From contig JAKBMB010000007.1 in assembly GCA_021831785.1 (NCBI GenBank), positions 186,001-250,000 on the forward strand: a stretch of DNA of 64,000 nucleotides, given 5' to 3'. The DNA is from Deltaproteobacteria bacterium (GTDB taxonomy: Bacteria > Desulfobacterota > Binatia > Binatales > Binataceae). This document shows positions 8,645 through 17,174 of the stretch, piece by piece (the stretch's first letter is position 1; each line of letters starts with the position of its first letter). The notes below the pieces were generated by a model. The model had not been told where the DNA came from, did not search any database, and worked only from the letters and a program-made list of their open reading frames with translations. A program made the translations under genes and the position numbers.

Positions 8645-8869
8645 ATATGTAGAAACTCCAGGCACGGGCCTTGCCCGCGCAGCGAGCACCAGGCCCGCGC
8701 CCACGACTGCGCGCCGTATCAATATTTTGCAATGCTCAGCAGGGGAAAGAAACAGCGGTCTTGCGGGCCGCGGTCGAATCGACGGAGTCGTCGTGCGCGC
8801 TAGGTCAACCGGTGCCGCGGGCGCGCTGATTTGACAGGAATTAGAAGGCGGCCTAAAGTCGCAGCTTAA

Positions 8870-8944
<75 letters not shown>

Positions 8945-9146
8945 CTAGTTCATCAACAATTTAGCACTCTTTTCTCTGCGCATCTCAAAAGCCATTAGCA
9001 AGCCAAGCGGTCCTGTCACGCCTCAATCAATCAAACCTGGCGGCTCGGCCGCTCATTTTGCCAGGGGCCAAATCTAAGAGCAGGTCGCAGCGTTTTCACT
9101 CCCCGCTGATCAACTCGTCCATTCAATGACATGAATTTACGGAACA

Positions 9147-9310
9147 GGACACTACGGGGCAGCGGCGAGGTAACCGTTCGAGGGTGTAGATGGTCTCTTC
9201 GAGCCCGTTGAACCAGCGGGCTGCGCCGCCGGACCGTCTGCCGAGATTCACTGATAGAGGTAGTCGAGGCCTCGCTCGGCGCGGAGCGTCAGTTCAACGC
9301 GATACGCCAT
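9147..9310 (-). pseudogene. Decayed ParE/RelE-family toxin
   Basis: Not visible as a long ORF. Reading the minus strand from an ATG at 9310 gives MAYRVELTLRAERGLDYLYQ, a typical ParE/RelE N-terminus, then an in-frame TGA (9248-9250), ISADG, a frameshift, and RWFNGLEETIYTLERLPRRC in the next frame, which matches the middle of the same family. Homology fades near 9147. Stop plus frameshift plus missing C-terminus make it non-functional. It overlaps the 3' end of the antitoxin-like remnant (stop at 9294-9296), the usual gene order and overlap of a type II module. Confidence 0.75.
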
Positions 9311-9458
9311 GGCGCCGGCGCAACTCGTTGAATACCTTGCGGGCCGGTCGCGTCCGTCCGTGGACGATATCGTCCACGCCTTGCCGGACAGCCTCGTAAA
9401 CGTCGGCGCGGGCGGCGCTGTCGAGCAATTGCTGATAGGATTGCGCGTCTTGCACGAC
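9294..9458 (-). pseudogene. C-terminal antitoxin remnant fused in frame to transposase fragment
   Basis: The last 54 or so residues of a 147-residue ORF (9294-9737) no longer look like transposase. From VVQDAQSYQQLLDSAARADV onward, with HGRTRPARKVFNELRRRHG near the end, the sequence resembles the C-terminal half of small antitoxins that precede ParE/RelE toxins, and indeed it overlaps the start of the toxin remnant by 17 bp. The N-terminal DNA-binding part is absent, replaced by transposase sequence. It is thus a chimera made by insertion and deletion; activity is unlikely. Confidence 0.6.
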
Positions 9459-9960
9459 GGCCTCGGCCAGGCAGTGCCTGAGCGTCGGCGCGCGGCGAAA
9501 CGACGCCGCTCCGGCGCTGGCCCGGACCCGGGTCCCGTCCTGCGCCACCCGGCTCAAGCTGACCAACCCCTGATGCATCAGCATCGCCAGCACTTGCGCG
9601 AAAAGGTCATCCAGCGCCGCCCCGAGCGCGCTGCGGAAGTCACTGATTATATGGTAGTTGACCGAGACCCCGCCGCAGACCCAGCGATAGGCGACGTGCA
9701 TCGCGCACCGCCGCCCTACCTCTCCCGCACTGCTCACACCGTCGCTAAGCGCGTAAAGCCACAGCGCGAGCAGAATCCTGGGGTCGGTGGCGTCTTGACC
9801 CGCTTGGCCCTAGCGCCTTGATCGGCCGATAGAACAAGGCCAGCTCCATCCGTTCCAGCACACGCCAGATAGCGCGCATGGGACGGCTCCACTCGATCCG
9901 CGAATCGAGGTCGACCGGCTCCAGTCGAAGTTGTTGCCGCTCAGCAAGCTCGCCCTTCAC
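9459..9960 (-). pseudogene. IS1182-like transposase, N-terminal fragment with frameshift
   Basis: The minus strand from 9960 encodes VDLDSRIEWSRPMRAIW and ALFYRPIKAL, the N-terminal domain of IS1182/IS5-group transposases, then loses frame. With one base omitted near 9810 the reading continues QAGQDATDPRILLALWLYAL and into YRWVCGGVSVNYHIISDFR and VAQDGTRVRASAGAASFR, in the ORF starting at 9737. The catalytic DDE core beyond this point is missing; the frame passes directly into antitoxin-like sequence. A degraded, immobile fragment. Confidence 0.8.
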
Positions 9961-10089
9961 ACACCACCTCGCCCATGCCGGAGTGCATCCATTTGATCAG
10001 CTACCTCAACCCAATGCCATACACTTGCACCAAAAAGATCACACACTCTCGGCATGACGGAGAAAGCGAAAGCGTCTATGAGATAGGCG

Positions 10090-12717
10090 CTAGTCCTGGG
10101 GATACGCGCTGCGATAGCGCCCGCGCAGCTCCTGCTCGACGGCAGAGGCTTCGTCTTCGGTCTTGTAGGGACCGACTTTGACCAGCCAGCGAGCCTCGTC
10201 CTCGCCGGTCGAAACGAGATAGACATTGTATCCCAGCGCCTTAAGCCGCGAGGCTATCTTGTCGGCGTCGGGGCGGTCCATCGCATCTTCGATCTGGATG
10301 CTGTATCCCTTGTGGCGAGCTCTTTTTGAAGCGAGAGAAGCGAGGCCGGAGTCCTCGGCTTCTGCGTCAGGCTTTGCACCGGCAGCCATCTGTTTTTTCG
10401 CTTGCGCAGCGCGCTTGGCGGCTTGTTGCGCTCGCTTCTTGGCCTGCTCGGCCTGCTGCGCCGCGAGCTGTCGCTGCTGTTCCTGCTCGGCGGCCGCGGC
10501 TGCCGCCTCTCTCTGGCGCTCTTGTTCCAAGCGCGCGGCCTGTTCAGCCTGCTGCCGCTTGACCTGCTCCTGTTGCTGGCGCTGCGTCTCGGCAGCCTGC
10601 TTCTTGGCCCGCTCGGCCTGCTGCGCCGCGAGCTGCCGCTGCTGTTCCTGCTCGGCGGCCGCGGCTGCCGCCTCTCTCTGGCGCTCTTGTTCCAGGCGCG
10701 CGGCCTGTTCAGCCTGTTGCCGCTTGGCCCGCTCCTGTTGCTGCGGTTCGGCCGCGGCGGCCTTCGGCGCCCGTTGTTGTTTTAGTTTTTCAGCCTCGGC
10801 GCGCTTTTGAGCTTCAGCCCTTTGGGCCTCCAGGAGGTTATCCTGCTCCAGTTTTTCGAGAGCAACGGTTCGACGTTCTAGCGCCTGTTCGTAACGGAAC
10901 GCGCCATAACCGATGGCCGCCACTACGAGTGCCCCAGCAGCGATCAGCGCTGGCCTAAGCGGAAACGCCGCGCCGGAGCGCTCCGGCTTGACGATCGCTT
11001 GCTTCGGCAATTCCACTTCTGCGGTGGAAGCCGGCGCGGGATGCAAGGGCAGGGTAGCGTGGGGGCAAGTCGGCGCATGACCGGGCAATTCCTCCCCACA
11101 AGTTGCGCAGGCCTTATCGCTCTGGTTCCAAAGCGCTCGATAGAGCTTATGCAGACCCGAGAGGCCCTTGAGCGCTACTTCGCGACCCTCATCGAATCGC
11201 ACGTCGCCGGCCGGCGCAACGACCTCTTTGAAGATAGAGGAGAGCAGAATTTCGCCGCCTTCGGCCTGGCTGCCGACGCGCGCCGCCATAATCACCGCGG
11301 TGCCGAAGAAGTCTTCCGACTCATTGATAGCTTCGCCGACGTGCAAGCCGATTCGCACGCGCAGCGGCTGCTGCGGATGCTCGTCGCTGTAGACCGCGAA
11401 GGCGCGTTGAATCGCCATGGCGCATTGCAGCGCGCGGCGCGCGCTCGAAAATACGACCATGAACCCGTCGCCCATCGATTTCACTTCGCGCCCGCGGTGC
11501 GCGGCGATCTGTTCACGAATGATTGAATTATGGGCCCGCAGCAGCTCTTGCGCCCGCAGATCGCCCAGCCGGTCGTACATCCTGGTTGAGTTCTCGATAT
11601 CCGAGAATAGGATGCTCACGGTGCCGTCGCGGGAGGCGTGCATGCTCAGATTGGGCCGCTCGATCGCGACCGACTTTGCTAGTTGATCAATTCCGCTGCC
11701 CAGGTTGTCGGCGATGGTTTTAAGTTGCGCGTGGACCACGCTGGCGCTTGCCGGCCGGTCTTCGGGCTTTTTCGCCAGGAGGTTAAGTACCAGCGTATCC
11801 AGCGCTTTGGGCACCTCCGGCCGTTCGCGCGAAGGCGGCTCAACCGTCGCGTTGAGATGCTGCGAAAGCGCGCTGAGCAGATCCTGTCCCTTAAAGGGCG
11901 GATGCCCGGTCAGCATCTCGAACAGCATGGCGCCGAGCGAATAGAGATCGCTGCGCGGTTCGGGAGGCGTTCCTTGCACCTGTTCGGGCGAAATGTAAGC
12001 CACCGTTCCGACCATCACGCCCGTTGCAGTAAGCCGCGACAAGTCTCGGGCGAGGGCCAGTCCAAAGTCCCCCAGCTTGCCCCTTCCTTCCCGTGTAAGC
12101 CAAACATTGGCGGGCTTTATGTCGCGATGAACGACCCCGTGAGCATGCGCATGTTCCAGCGCTTGACACACCTCGCCGGCGATTCGGATCGCGTCCGCAA
12201 CCGGCAGGTACTGATGCGGCGAGCGTTCCAGAAGGTTCTCGACCGACCCTCCGGCCATGTACTGACTTACGATGTAGGGCTGACCTTGCTCCTCGCCGAC
12301 ATCATAGACGTTGACGATATGCGGATGGTCGCCGAGACGGCCCATCGCGCGCGCCTCGCGATTGATGCGCTCGCGCCCGGCTTCGTCCAAACCGTGGGTC
12401 CGTATTAGCGCGAACGCAACCTCGCGGTCGAGATTGACGTCGCGCGCGAGATATACGGTTTTGCTGCCGCCTTCACCCAGCAGGCGGATAATCCGATAGC
12501 GCCCGCCGACGAACGATTCAGGCATCTTTGGCTTGGCGCCAGGAGCGCTGGCTGAAGCCGGCGGACTGCCGAGTGATACGCCGCACGACCCGCAGAAGCG
12601 CGCGCTCGGTTGGTTATGGAATCCGCAAGACTGACAGTCCGAATTCAGAAGCGCGCCGCAGTCGGAACAAAACTTCCGGTCTTCGGTGTTGTTTTGACCG
12701 CAAGCTGGGCAGGTCAT
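10090..12717 (-). CDS. Membrane receptor: zinc ribbons, WNK-like Ser/Thr kinase, class III nucleotide cyclase, TM, coiled coil, SPOR
   Basis: 875 residues. Order: two CxxC zinc ribbons (1-48); protein kinase (about 73-335) with catalytic loop HRDIKPAN (Asp200) and DFG (217-219); class III cyclase (about 365-530) with metal aspartates Asp373 (FSDIENS) and Asp417 (MGDGF) and Lys413; a further CxxC/C pair (537-551); one membrane segment (about 588-606); a Gln/Ala/Glu/Arg-rich coiled coil (615-775) with a 55-residue duplication; a SPOR domain (about 804-872). The VAIK lysine is Ala103; instead Lys86 sits in the glycine loop (GEGGSKTVYLA), as in WNK kinases. The usual transition-state Asn of the cyclase is Ile476. 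Predicted topology: kinase and cyclase cytoplasmic, SPOR periplasmic and able to bind stripped septal glycan. Monocistronic; AT-rich DNA upstream. The domain calls are firm, signalling output is inference. Confidence 0.85.
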   Translation of the reverse strand: MTCPACGQNNTEDRKFCSDCGALLNSDCQSCGFHNQPSARFCGSCGVSLGSPPASASAPGAKPKMPESFVGGRYRIIRLLGEGGSKTVYLARDVNLDREVAFALIRTHGLDEAGRERINREARAMGRLGDHPHIVNVYDVGEEQGQPYIVSQYMAGGSVENLLERSPHQYLPVADAIRIAGEVCQALEHAHAHGVVHRDIKPANVWLTREGRGKLGDFGLALARDLSRLTATGVMVGTVAYISPEQVQGTPPEPRSDLYSLGAMLFEMLTGHPPFKGQDLLSALSQHLNATVEPPSRERPEVPKALDTLVLNLLAKKPEDRPASASVVHAQLKTIADNLGSGIDQLAKSVAIERPNLSMHASRDGTVSILFSDIENSTRMYDRLGDLRAQELLRAHNSIIREQIAAHRGREVKSMGDGFMVVFSSARRALQCAMAIQRAFAVYSDEHPQQPLRVRIGLHVGEAINESEDFFGTAVIMAARVGSQAEGGEILLSSIFKEVVAPAGDVRFDEGREVALKGLSGLHKLYRALWNQSDKACATCGEELPGHAPTCPHATLPLHPAPASTAEVELPKQAIVKPERSGAAFPLRPALIAAGALVVAAIGYGAFRYEQALERRTVALEKLEQDNLLEAQRAEAQKRAEAEKLKQQRAPKAAAAEPQQQERAKRQQAEQAARLEQERQREAAAAAAEQEQQRQLAAQQAERAKKQAAETQRQQQEQVKRQQAEQAARLEQERQREAAAAAAEQEQQRQLAAQQAEQAKKRAQQAAKRAAQAKKQMAAGAKPDAEAEDSGLASLASKRARHKGYSIQIEDAMDRPDADKIASRLKALGYNVYLVSTGEDEARWLVKVGPYKTEDEASAVEQELRGRYRSAYPQD
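10441..10770 (-). repeat. 165-bp in-frame tandem duplication in coiled-coil region
   Basis: Two copies of about 165 bp (10441-10605 and 10606-10770; most conserved over the first about 138 bp) encode nearly identical 55-residue blocks beginning KRQQAEQAARLEQERQ. Only a few base differences are seen in the best-matching part, so the duplication is recent or homogenised. It lengthens the periplasmic coiled coil of the kinase-cyclase without shifting frame. Confidence 0.85.
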
Positions 12718-13210
12718 TTTCTCACCGTTGGGGTCGACGGCACAAAATGCCGAAAATTATGCGTCAGCCCAGAGAGCGTGAATTCGGCGTTCTCTTAACA
12801 AAAGCACCTTTTATCACAGAATAGCCCTCTTGTTTACATGTAATCACCTCAATTCTCTTATAGATAATCCCCTGTTATGGGCAATTGCATGCGGCTTGAG
12901 CTTCCGGCCCGCCGCGGAGCGCCGGCGCATCCGGCATCGAACGTTCACGCTTGTCCACTCGCCAGACCACCCTCAGGCCTGAGCTCTCGTGAACGCCCTG
13001 AACCCGAGCAATACATTGACTCGGCGGCCGTTTTGGTCAAAGATGCCGCACGCGCAACGGGGCCGTCGCGCGAGCTTTTTTGTTCGCTTGGCAACTCCAG
13101 GCGGTTCTCTGCTCTCGACACGCTTCTGCTCCATGGGCACGCGGAGTCGAGCCTGTGCCACGCGGGCAACAATCTGACTACCACTTGGGCGCGTATCTGG
13201 GGATGATGCC
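12718..13210. other. Intergenic region between divergent kinase and sigma genes
   Basis: About 490 bp with no convincing gene. It contains the most AT-rich patch in this part of the window (about 12785-12875), suitable for divergent promoters of the kinase gene (-) and the ECF sigma gene (+). A plus-strand ORF at 12877-13206 has no recognisable protein pattern and is not called. Confidence 0.5.
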
Positions 13211-13774
13211 GTGGTTCGTGCCGACACCGAGAGAAAACCGGATGCCAAGTTGGTAGCCGCGATGGCCAATGGTGACGCTCACGCACTGAAGGCGCTTAAC
13301 GCGCGCTACGGTGCGTCGCTGTCAGCGCTAGCCTTCCGCTTCCTCGCCGATCAGGCCGACGCCGAAGAGGTGGTCGCGGACGTGCTCTGGCAGGCCTGGC
13401 GCGAAGCCGCTCTTTACGACCCGGCGCGCGGCTCGGTGGCAGCATGGCTGGTCGCCATGTCGCGCAGCCGCGCAATCGACCGGTTCAGGGCGATTCGGGC
13501 GCGCCGCCTTGCGCCGGGCATAGGCGAGCCCAACCCTGAAGCAACGCCGGACCCGGCTGATGAGCTCGACAGCGCCGAGCGCGGAAGAATCGTAAAGCAC
13601 GCGCTGGAGACGCTTGACCCTAAGCAGCGCGAGCTGTTGGAGCTGGCGTACTTTTCGGACCTGTCGCAGACCGAGATCGCGGCGCGGCTCGCTCTGCCGC
13701 TGGGCACGGTCAAGACCAGGATGCGCGCCGCGCTGCTCAAGCTGCGCCAGATGCTGAGCGGTTTGCCGGAGTAA
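13211..13774 (+). CDS. ECF RNA polymerase sigma factor (SigK-like)
   Basis: 187 residues with the two conserved sigma regions of extracytoplasmic function factors: region 2 (ALAFRFLADQADAEEVVADV, then LYDPARGSVAAWLVAMSRSRAIDR) and region 4 (LDPKQRELLELAYFSDLSQT, then LPLGTVKTRMRAAL helix-turn-helix). The linker is short and lacks extra domains. The frame starts at GTG 13211 with GGGGAT upstream; no in-frame ATG is nearby. The RskA-type anti-sigma gene starts 2 bp after the stop, the SigK/RskA arrangement. It is likely held inactive at the membrane and released by envelope stress. Confidence 0.92.
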   Translation: MVRADTERKPDAKLVAAMANGDAHALKALNARYGASLSALAFRFLADQADAEEVVADVLWQAWREAALYDPARGSVAAWLVAMSRSRAIDRFRAIRARRLAPGIGEPNPEATPDPADELDSAERGRIVKHALETLDPKQRELLELAYFSDLSQTEIAARLALPLGTVKTRMRAALLKLRQMLSGLPE

Positions 13775-13776
13775 CG

Positions 13777-14730
13777 ATGGACCACGCTGAGCTCGAGGAT
13801 TTGCTTGCGCTTGCCGCCCTCGGACGCCTTGATGCGCCCGATGAAGCGGCGCTCGAGGCCCATCTGCGCGAAGGCTGCGCCCAATGCGAGGCGGAACTTA
13901 GAGCGCTCAGAGAGGCGGCTGCGGCGCTGGCGCTCTCGCTTGAGCCGGCGCCAGCCGAACAACGCCTCTGGCTTAAGCTTAAGGCGCGGCTGGACCAAAG
14001 CCTACCGCAAGCTTCACCAGCCGGACGGTTTAGCGCCCCAGAAGTGGGGGAGCGCCAGGCGCAAAGCGCGGAGCGGCCAACGGCCCCGCGCGCGAGCCGA
14101 CCGGCTGGCCACGAGCGTTACGACGCGGCACTGCGCCGAACACCGCGCGTATGGCCGTGGCGAGTAGCCACCGGGATGGCAGCGGCGGCGGCGCTGGTGC
14201 TCGCGTTTTTTGCCGGCGGGGCCGCGCGCGAGTTCGGGCGTATCGACCGGCAGCGCCGGCTGCGTATCGCGCAGTTGGAAAAGCAGGCGCTAAGCCTGTC
14301 TAGCGAACGCTCAGCGGCGCGGACTCAAGCCGTGCGTCTGGAGCAGGCGCTCAACCGGCGCGCGCGGCTGCAGAGCGTCCTGATGGCCTCCGACGCGCAC
14401 ATGATGCATCTTAAGCCGCTCGGCCCCGCCCCTGGCGCGCGCGCGTTGGTTGCGATGAGCGCGACCAGGCGCAGCGCCGTCATCCAGGCCGCAGGTCTAC
14501 CGCCTACGCCCGCGGGCAAGGCTTATGAAATGTGGTGGATCACTAAACAGCACGGGCCTGTGCCGGCAGGGATTTTTCACGCCGAAACCGGGCGCGAAGT
14601 GATTGCCTCGATCGATCCGCCGCCCTCGGGCGAACGCTTGCTGATGGCCGCGGTGACGCTGGAGCCCGCTGCCGGCGTGGCCAAGCCCACCGGTCGGATG
14701 TACCTCAAGGCGCCGATCCCCGCCAACTAG
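13777..14730 (+). CDS. RskA-family membrane anti-sigma factor
   Basis: Partner of the preceding sigma factor, 2 bp upstream. The cytoplasmic N-terminus carries a zinc anti-sigma signature (His29, Cys34, Cys37 in EAHLREGCAQCEAEL), followed by a linker, one membrane helix (about 129-148, WRVATGMAAAAALVLAFF) and an extracytoplasmic RskA domain (about 190-317) with KAYEMWWITKQHGPVPAG. In the family the membrane protein sequesters the sigma factor and is degraded on signal. Length (317) is within family range. 78 bp after its stop begins IS debris, so any third gene of the operon has been lost or never existed. Confidence 0.9.
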   Translation: MDHAELEDLLALAALGRLDAPDEAALEAHLREGCAQCEAELRALREAAAALALSLEPAPAEQRLWLKLKARLDQSLPQASPAGRFSAPEVGERQAQSAERPTAPRASRPAGHERYDAALRRTPRVWPWRVATGMAAAAALVLAFFAGGAAREFGRIDRQRRLRIAQLEKQALSLSSERSAARTQAVRLEQALNRRARLQSVLMASDAHMMHLKPLGPAPGARALVAMSATRRSAVIQAAGLPPTPAGKAYEMWWITKQHGPVPAGIFHAETGREVIASIDPPPSGERLLMAAVTLEPAAGVAKPTGRMYLKAPIPAN

Positions 14731-14807
14731 GCCGGCCGGTCAAAGCCGGCGCGCCCGATCCTCGGCCGCTTCGCTCTGTCGCCATCACACGATCTGGAAC
14801 GACGGCG

Positions 14808-15272
14808 TTGGCCGCGCTCAGCAAAGCGGACGGCGAGTCTCGCCGCAGACCCGGCTTTTACCGCCCACGCCTCGCCGAATGCGAGGCTGCCAAGTCGCGC
14901 TTCGAGACCGAATTTCAGGCCAAGTATCCCAAGGCGGTCGAATCGTTGACCACCCACTGGGAACGCCTGGTTACGTTCTTCGACTTTCCGGCCGAACACT
15001 GGAAGCATCTGCGCACCACCAACGTGATCGAGTCACCCTGCGCCACCGTGCGGCTGCGCGAGCGGGCAACCAGGGGCGCAGGATCGAGAACCAAGGGGCT
15101 GCTGATGGCGTTCAAGCTGCTCGACATGACCCAGCAGCGCTGGCGGCGTCTGGATGGCGTTCACCTGTTGCCGCTGGTCCGCGCCGGCGTGAAGTTCGTC
15201 GATGGAGTTCGCCGCGGCGAAGCCCCAGGCCTCGCCCCTGCGAGCCAGCATCAACCAAGGGAGGCCGCCTGA
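14808..15272 (+). pseudogene. IS256-family transposase, C-terminal fragment
   Basis: The ORF carries the IS256/Mutator C-terminal pattern: YPKAVESLTTHWERLVTFFDF, PAEHWKHLRTTNVIES and the TRGAGSRTKGLLMAFKLLD stretch. Transposase homology starts only about 20 residues into the ORF, and the catalytic core is missing, so it is 5'-truncated. A TTTGACAATAACTCC string just beyond it (about 15296-15310) resembles the ends often seen in this family and may be the right terminus. Confidence 0.82.
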
Positions 15273-15329
15273 TCATCACCGGCCGATCCACGACATTTGA
15301 CAATAACTCCCCCGGGGGCGCCCCGGGCC

Positions 15330-15839
15330 GTCGGCGGCTCAACTACAAGCGGATCTACCGCACCATACCGATCAGTCAGCTGCCGCCGCCGCGTTACACT
15401 GCCCGGCGCGAGAGTAGCCATGACGGCGTAGTGATAACGCTAAGGACTAACCTGCGCTGGTGCTCGGACGTTTTCACCATCCGCTACCGGAACGGGGAGC
15501 CGGTCCAAGTGCTGTCCAGTCTCGATTCTTGCGATCGCAAGGTGATTAGCAGGCTGAACACCACTGGCAGAGTCTCGGGCGGGACCTGAAGAGCGACAGC
15601 CTTGAGTATCGCTTTCCCAATGCGCAGAGCGCACCGCACCCAGCCGAGTGGCTCTCCGACAACAGTCCCTGTTAAACCGCGCGCGAGACCCGCGGGTTCG
15701 CTTGCTCGCTGGGTAGAATGGCGCCTGCCGCCGAAATGATTGCGCAGCTGCCGCCTGGTTCGTGCATCACAACGAGGTCCATCTGGACAAGGGCATGGCG
15801 ACGCGCTCGCCACGCGAGTATCTAAGGACAGTGTCATGA
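15330..15839 (+). pseudogene. IS3-family OrfB remnant, several frames
   Basis: Successive pieces of an IS3-type integrase can be read in different frames: GRRRLNYKRIYR (from 15330), HDGVVITLRTNLRWCSD then a VFTIRYRNGEPVQV segment, LEYRFPNAQSAPHPAEWLSD with an early stop near 15674, TARETRGFACSLG, and finally AAWFVHHNEVHLDKGMATRS ending TVS* at about 15839. The order is that of the rve core to the C-terminus. At least two frameshifts and one stop, so inactive. It directly follows the IS256 fragment. Confidence 0.78.
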
Positions 15840-16075
15840 CCGACCGTGTTGCACGGCAGTCGCGTCAGCGACTGCCTAAGCATCCGTCCAGCCGTAGTGG
15901 CGTCCACAGTCAAAGGCAGCGCAAGCCGACGCGCCCAGCACGCAAACTCTTGACGGCACGCTGGCGTGCAGGCTACCCGGCACTACAAACTAGTACTGAC
16001 TCAACCCTCCAATAGTGTCCCCTTAGGGGCAAATCCAGATCGGAGATCGTACGTGCTTAGCCTACCCAAGCCCTC

Positions 16076-16765
16076 TTACACACTTAAAGCCGCTTGACCA
16101 GAACCCGGGAGGACGTCAAGCTCCATAGTCGCCTTCTTCTGTCTCCGGTGGTTGCGCTCCCTGCACTCTTTCTGCAAGAGAAGCGCATACGACTGTCCCG
16201 CTCGAATCAAGACCTCCAACCCTTTCGCCGAGCGACTGCGATTAGGCTTTGCCAATTCCTGAATCAGCAAACCGTCGATGCCGGCTAGAATGAACCGCGC
16301 AAGAGCAGCACAGTCACTCGCGTTCAATGCTCCAGTTTGTTTCGCCACGTCAAACAGGAGGTCACGATAAAGATTCACGTAGGCGTCATATTGACGCTCT
16401 GCTAGCCACTGTGCGCCTTCGCGAAGGGCATAGAAAGTCAGTTCATACTGAACAAGTTGCAGATCGCGGGTTCGGATCAGGAATAACCATGCTCGCCTCA
16501 ACAGCTGTTCGACACAGGACGCAAGGTCAGCGCTCCTTTTTGCTTCAATACGAAGGGCGGCGGTGGTCTCATCAATAAGATGCTTCAGTACAGCCATCAG
16601 AAGAGCGCTCTTGCTCTCGAAATGATAGTGAAGCGTTGCCAGAGGTACCTTCGCTTCTGCGGCAATTTTGCGAGTGGTAGTCGCTTGTACACCGTTTAAA
16701 CACAGAGCGCGGAGCGCACCCTGTATCACCTGATTAGCGGTTCTTGCGCTCTTTGCGCTTGACAT
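16076..16765 (-). CDS. TetR/AcrR-family transcriptional regulator
   Basis: 229 residues with an N-terminal helix-turn-helix (about residues 10-58; TTRKIAAEAKVPLATLHYHF, followed by SKSALLMAVL) typical of TetR proteins, and a helical ligand-binding C-terminal domain. It lies last in the same orientation after the transporter/aminotransferase genes, 409 bp beyond ald, and is the only regulator there, so control of that operon is likely. Palindromes of TetR-operator type occur upstream of the binding-protein gene (23125-23139) and of the aminotransferase gene (26220-26233). The ligand is unknown. The basic C-terminal tail (RERNHRRQKK) is unusual. Confidence 0.88.
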   Translation of the reverse strand: MSSAKSARTANQVIQGALRALCLNGVQATTTRKIAAEAKVPLATLHYHFESKSALLMAVLKHLIDETTAALRIEAKRSADLASCVEQLLRRAWLFLIRTRDLQLVQYELTFYALREGAQWLAERQYDAYVNLYRDLLFDVAKQTGALNASDCAALARFILAGIDGLLIQELAKPNRSRSAKGLEVLIRAGQSYALLLQKECRERNHRRQKKATMELDVLPGSGQAALSV

Positions 16766-17174
16766 GTCTCACTCCAATGCTGCCCTGGCGGTGGCTCTAG
16801 AAGTTACACCTCTTCTTCACGGAATCAATAGTCCGCAAATTCCGGAGGACGAGATATGCACAGTTGCCTGGACGTTGATGCGCTGGGAGATGTTAGGAAG
16901 CTCAGCAAGACCGACTTTCGCAATTACCGGAACGAACAGCCTGTCAGCCAACTAGCGCAAGCAGGTCAAGCCAGACCGCTGTTGGAAATATCAGCGACAG
17001 TTAGAGCCTGCGCTTAGGTTGCTTCATTCTTAAAGGCATCCAGTGACGATTCTCGTCGAACACGCCCAAGTGTTGGAACGGCGCTGCTTCAAATTTCCGA
17101 AGAGATCAGTTTTGATGACCGTCAGGAACCTTTTTCGAAATCATTGGTCACGGCTACGGCCTCTCCGCTTGATT
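16766..17174. other. Intergenic region, no gene seen
   Basis: 409 bp between ald and the tetR gene. The plus-strand ORF starting at 17043 mostly runs antisense to ald and shows no family pattern. No terminator-like hairpin is obvious. It should hold the tetR promoter. Confidence 0.4.

Noticed and set aside
8945-9146. Possible attachment site after tRNA-Gly
   Set aside because: No integrase lies beside it and no duplicate of the tRNA 3' end was found.
9248-9250. TGA in the ParE remnant as possible selenocysteine codon
   Set aside because: Homologues have Arg or a similar residue here (CGA to TGA change), and a frameshift follows, so it is simple decay.
10226-10810. Cysteine-rich plus-strand frame with CCRC-type repeats
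   Set aside because: It is the reverse of the Gln/Ala/Glu coiled coil of the kinase; the apparent cysteine repeats mirror that repeat.
12877-13206. 109-codon plus-strand ORF before the sigma factor
   Set aside because: No recognisable pattern, no ribosome site, and the minus strand is equally open.
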